Positions 60,105 through 64,000 of a DNA stretch of 64,000 bases are shown in pieces. Both the position numbers and the translations under genes were made by a program. The stretch lies in assembly GCA_020809705.1 (NCBI GenBank), contig CP085828.1, positions 2,108,001 to 2,172,000 of the forward strand, given 5' to 3'. Positions within the stretch are counted from its first letter, which is position 1. Every line of letters starts with the position of its first letter. The notes under the pieces were generated by a model. That model did not search any database. It was not told the DNA's origin and was given only the letters and a program-made list of their open reading frames with translations. This stretch comes from Calonectria ilicicola. Taxonomy: Eukaryota; Ascomycota; Sordariomycetes; Hypocreales; Nectriaceae.

Positions 60105-60879
60105 GCCACCAGCCTGGACTAATATCTTATGGTTCTGGTCATTTTAGGTTAGATGGGTTCTAAATTCAGTAGTTCCACTTGGGACGTGGGCGTGTTTCAC
60201 TGTAGTTGAAGTCGTGTACAATATCTTACCCTTCGAGAATATAATGAGGAGATACGAGTTGCTTTCGATAGAAGGGATGGTAAATGGATGATTAATATGC
60301 CTCTAGCTTTGCATTTTATGGTGTGCATAAATTCGGGCACTAATGGCCCTTGCCAACAAGCTTGCTGGCATCTGTATTTTTTTCATTTCTGTCTCTATTC
60401 AAGTTTATGTCACTGGTTACCACCATGCGACCCATTGGGTATCTTTGTCCGAAGGCGTTCCTCGTCCAGCAAGATTTTGTCCATTACGTACAACCCTTTC
60501 TCTTCTATCTTGTCATAATAATATAACCCCGACATTGACGTTGTTCATAAGTTGTGCGCTGATTCAACGCGAAATGGAAATGAGCAGGAAATGGTTCAGT
60601 CGGCTGGTCACGAACTAGCCATCTGACCCCTGTTTTACCTAGCTTCAAGATATCGTGTTCTTCACAGACAACCCCAAATCCCAATCCATGGGAAATTTAT
60701 AGCCTTTTTATTGCACAATAGCATTAGAATTGTTGGTATAGCTCGTGTGGTCGTTTTACACGGTTGATCAACCCGGCGTCAACTGGATTGGCCAGCCTGC
60801 ACCAGCTAGCTATCTTTTGATTTTTGCAGGGGCACCTGAGCTGATGATTCCTCACTTCGTAGTCTCAACTTGCTGGATT
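60105..60879. other. Convergent 3' intergenic region
   Basis: AT-rich DNA between MOB3-like and the convergent Zn2Cys6 gene; 3' UTRs only. Confidence 0.5.
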
Positions 60880-63205
60880 TCATCCTATGTTCGCGGATCC
60901 GCTCTTTTTTTCACTTAAGGACAGTTTTGCAAAGATATGCTTGACTTCCCGAAGATTTTCGTGTTGCGCCGTCACCGCAGCAGCATTACGTTCGTCGGCA
61001 AAACTTCGAATGCTTTGTAAAACTGGGCTGAAACCTTCGCCATTAGGTAGCCACCATTGAGCGCAGGATGGTTCTTTGAATAACTCGGCCATTTTCGTTC
61101 GAAGGGTGATGGGATGAATGTATCTAATTTCTTGTTTAGCCGTCGGTCGACGTTGGCGGGATAGCACGGTTTTAGTGCCCCTTTGCCCACTTACCCCATT
61201 GTTTCAAGCAAAGCAAATTTTCGCCGAAACCACATATGGTGCCGTGCGTCCTGCGGCAAAAATAAGGCTGCAATAGCTATGCAAGCTTGAGTGAGAAATA
61301 AAACGCCTTTGGGCGAACCGGGCCAGTATTCAAGAGTCTCAAAGTACCGACATGTCGTATATGCATGTTGACTCAATTCCCCAAACAGAATTTCAGGAGG
61401 AGTATTCGACGATTGGCATTTGTGCATAATCATTATGGAGTGCCATTCAGCGCAAAGGACTGTCGCTGTAAATAATGGACGCTCGTAGAGAATATCTGGA
61501 GTATATGGGTCGACGATGTCATCGGGATCTGAAGCTCGGGTTTTCTGGAAATCCGTAACAAGGTATCGGGCGTCGGACAGCGCAGGATTCTTTGACTCTT
61601 TCCATTCGATAAGATTTCGAGTTAATTGTTCGTGCTCGGTAATGAATTGGTCCGGGGAAATCTGGCCACGACTTCCCCGCGCAAAGAGAATCGACATGTC
61701 GTATGAAATCAGGCGGAGCCTGGCGGACCAGTCTTCGATTTTCCAGCGCAGTTCCTCGGGGAATACTGCCATCTGGGATTGGTAATATTCTACCATGGCA
61801 AGAAACCATTCGCGAGGTAGATCCGTGGGAAACCCACCCATTAAAGCAATAAAAGTATCAAAGCGCGCATACCAATGAAGACACATCCGACCCATGGGAG
61901 TTTGCATGATAGTCTGCGGCGTAAACATGCTGGTTAGAATTTCAAATGCCGCTTTTTGATGCCCCATCAAGTTGACCCAGTCACCTAGATACTCCTGAAG
62001 GTTGACATTAGCACAAAACACTGCGAACCATATTCGACCAACAAAACCAACCTCGATTGTAGCTAACTGCAGGATAGTCAACAGTGTTGCTACATTGTGT
62101 TTCTCGCTCCTCTTCAGGGATGCCAATAGCAGAGTAACACTTCTATTATAATATTGTAGAAATGGTTTTAATTTCCCATTTGGATCTTGCAGAGTCAGAT
62201 GATATGCAGAAAACCCTACCAGCGCGTTGAGTAGGGGTTCATGTCGTAAAGCAGCGCTGGGAAGAATGGTTTTGAAGAATTCGTCCGAATCATGAGGAAG
62301 GCAATAGTGATAGTTGGTCATGTTTTCCACAAAATATGAGAGACATCTCTGCACTTCGGGTGTGAGATGGGACCAGTCTGCCGGTCCGAGATCTAGTGGG
62401 AAATCGCTTGAGGGATATGACGTTGTGGGGAAAGATATGGGGGTCGCTATTGAGGTCGATGGAGATGAACTTTTGGTACTGCTCTGAGATGGTGCCTCCG
62501 AGGCCTGTCGTCTTGGAGGGAAAGCCCCCGCGCCCTTTGATATCTTTGACATCCTTGGAGCGTTTCCGCCAGGTTCATCTTCGTCAAATATCGTTTCGAG
62601 TTTGCTTTCGTGTTCTGTATCCTCATCTTCATCGGCATTTGATGATGAAGGACTTGTTTGTATCCCCAGCCCGTGTTCCTTCGATTTTCCGGAGGCCCCA
62701 GTTGAACCTTTTGAATTAGCAGGTTCGGGATAAACGCATTCACGGTTTCCTTTTTTGCATCCTAACTCTAGTTAGCACCTCTCTCCGCCGAAGGAATCCT
62801 GAAGCCGTACTTTCGCAAATCGGACGGGTCTCGTCACACTGGGGAAGTCTTAGCCATCTCAACCATTTTCAAATCCAGGAAGTTCCCTCCTCTTACCTTG
62901 ACTCTCCGACTTCTACACATAAAACAACCCGAACGTGTTCGACGATGTTTGACATGATCTATTCCTGGCGTGGTTGGGGGGCCAGACTTCCTCCGGTTCT
63001 TTTGTGGTTTTGACGGGTTGAACATCATTGGTTCGGGGAATCCTGTAAAGTAGCCCAATTGTTGATAAGCCCCGGGCATTGGAGAGGGCGTCATGGCCAT
63101 CGGCTGTCCATGCATTTGCGGCGCAAACATCTCCTCTGGAGTGGTGACTGGGTTAAGCCCCGCTCCGGACATAGAGGACAAGAAGTGGTGATAGTAATCG
63201 CCCAT
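60880..63205 (-). CDS. Zn2Cys6 transcription factor with fungal-specific C-terminal domain
   Basis: Four exons, 63205-62897, 62838-62811, 62761-61195 and 61123-60880, 715 residues. The Zn2Cys6 cluster has its six cysteines at 94, 97, 104, 111, 114 and 121 (GCFMC...VK|CDETRPICE|RCKKGNREC). It is assembled from three exons, the middle one only 28 nt. It is preceded by a Pro/Met-rich segment and a basic stretch (HVKHRRTRS) and followed by a Ser/acidic linker. The C-terminal Fungal_trans_2-type helical domain (about 250-710) includes LSYFVENMTNYHYCLPHDSDEFF and LLNALVGFSAYHL, resembling Upc2-like regulators in layout. Targets unknown. The ATG at 63203-63205 is chosen; the frame continues upstream only to a TTG. 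Confidence 0.9.
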
Positions 63206-64000
63206 GATAGCAGCTAAATCACGGGCTAGCCAAGCAAACGCGATGTTTCGAGACTGACAACGAACGTCTTTGGCCAATATTGACGGCAGCGGGCGTAATT
63301 TGCATGCTTAGCGAGAATGTGGCACTGTTTAGACCACAAACCACGAACAGCGTGCGTCGGAAACTCCGAGCGAGCGGTTTTGCAAGAGCCAGGAACGTCG
63401 TTTGTACACCAGCTCCGTGTTTCCGATCCGGTGCTCTCCAAGGCAAGCAAGAACAAATCAAATGAACTTGAAGACGCCAGTCAAGCCGGGCCAGTCGTGA
63501 AGAAAAGAATCTGATGGGAATGAGATGGACGGGGGTGGGTTGAGAATTTCCAGGGGGCCAGCTGCCAATTTCTGCCTGCTGCCGGTAGAAGTGATTGGAC
63601 AGGGCCACTGTTGAGCCCTAGTCGATACTGTACTGACAACCCCCCCTTGTAGAAAACCGGCGGAGTGGTAAGGGCGTGGAGGGGGAAAGAGTGGAATAGG
63701 ATGGATGGGGAGTGTGGATGAGGATCAATATGTCAGAGTGTGGCCCAGTCCGGAGATGTCCAGAGGGTTTGGGCCAAAAGGGAGTCTACAGGGACGACTC
63801 TGTCAAGCACCTTGGGCTTGCGGATAGATCCAGGAAAGCGGCAAGATGTCCGCGGTTTAGTGAAACGTGGGTTGCAAGGGCGCTGTTTGGTTACTGGTGG
63901 GGGGCTTCCAGGATGCTTGTCAAGGAAGAGGGGTTGGCTGCTCCCAGCAGGCACATGTATGGCGGCTGAGCAGTGGAGTTGTTATGTGGTCACGTCGTGA
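63206..64000. other. Promoter side of the Zn2Cys6 gene, to window end
   Basis: About 800 bases with several short open frames but no recognisable protein. GC-rich near the end. A gene beginning outside the window cannot be excluded. Confidence 0.4.

Overview
The window is nuclear DNA from a filamentous ascomycete, most likely Pezizomycotina and probably a Sordariomycete. The evidence is gene-dense DNA on both strands, mostly short introns (about 45-90 nt) with GTAAGT-like donors, CTAAC-like branch sites and AG acceptors, and fungal families: a SUN wall protein, a Zn2Cys6 regulator, an ArAE-type membrane protein, fungal kinesin-1 and a MOB3/phocein protein. I rebuilt 22 coding genes by hand-splicing, checking reading phase across every intron; none is cut by the window edges. 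One tRNA-Gln(CTG) lies at 31.6 kb.

Region by region. 0.5-14.9 kb is housekeeping: SUN wall protein, Csn12-like PCI protein (-), acetoacetyl-CoA thiolase (-), Rad6, kinesin-1, and a multi-pass 'ubiquitin carrier'-type membrane protein (-). About 15.3-22.4 kb looks different: AT-rich, repeat-bearing, with a degraded gene, a foldback element, a repeat with a relative at 44.9 kb, and one intact but divergent acetolactate synthase gene with T-rich wobble positions. 22.5-30.2 kb holds PPM1, SPT3 and a large ArAE/DUF2421 protein (-). 31.5-33.1 kb has the tRNA, a long GAA tract and the AP-2 sigma gene. 33.5-44.3 kb carries, all on the minus strand, a zinc-knuckle protein, IST1, the HtrA-like protease NMA111 and a ferroportin-type transporter. 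45.5-53.1 kb has a small basic nuclear protein, a J-domain protein and a CUE-domain ER protein (all -). 53.9-63.2 kb has NOT2 (-), ZNG1 (-), MOB3-like (+) and a Zn2Cys6 regulator (-).

Most genes act independently. Themes recur: ubiquitin and protein turnover (Rad6, CUE protein, Csn12-like), endosome and endocytosis (Ist1, AP-2 sigma), transcription (Spt3 of SAGA, Not2 of CCR4-NOT, Zn2Cys6 protein), metal handling (Zng1, ferroportin) and phosphatase biology (Ppm1, Mob3/STRIPAK).

The two observations I rate highest are: (1) SPT3 has an unusually long first intron containing a 178-codon ATG-initiated frame that runs in frame into the histone-fold exon and could supply a different first helix; (2) the acetolactate synthase is intact across nine exons yet diverges in a normally invariant segment, including Val where yeast has the sulfonylurea-contacting Pro. 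I see no CRISPR, plasmid, phage or secondary-metabolite core gene.
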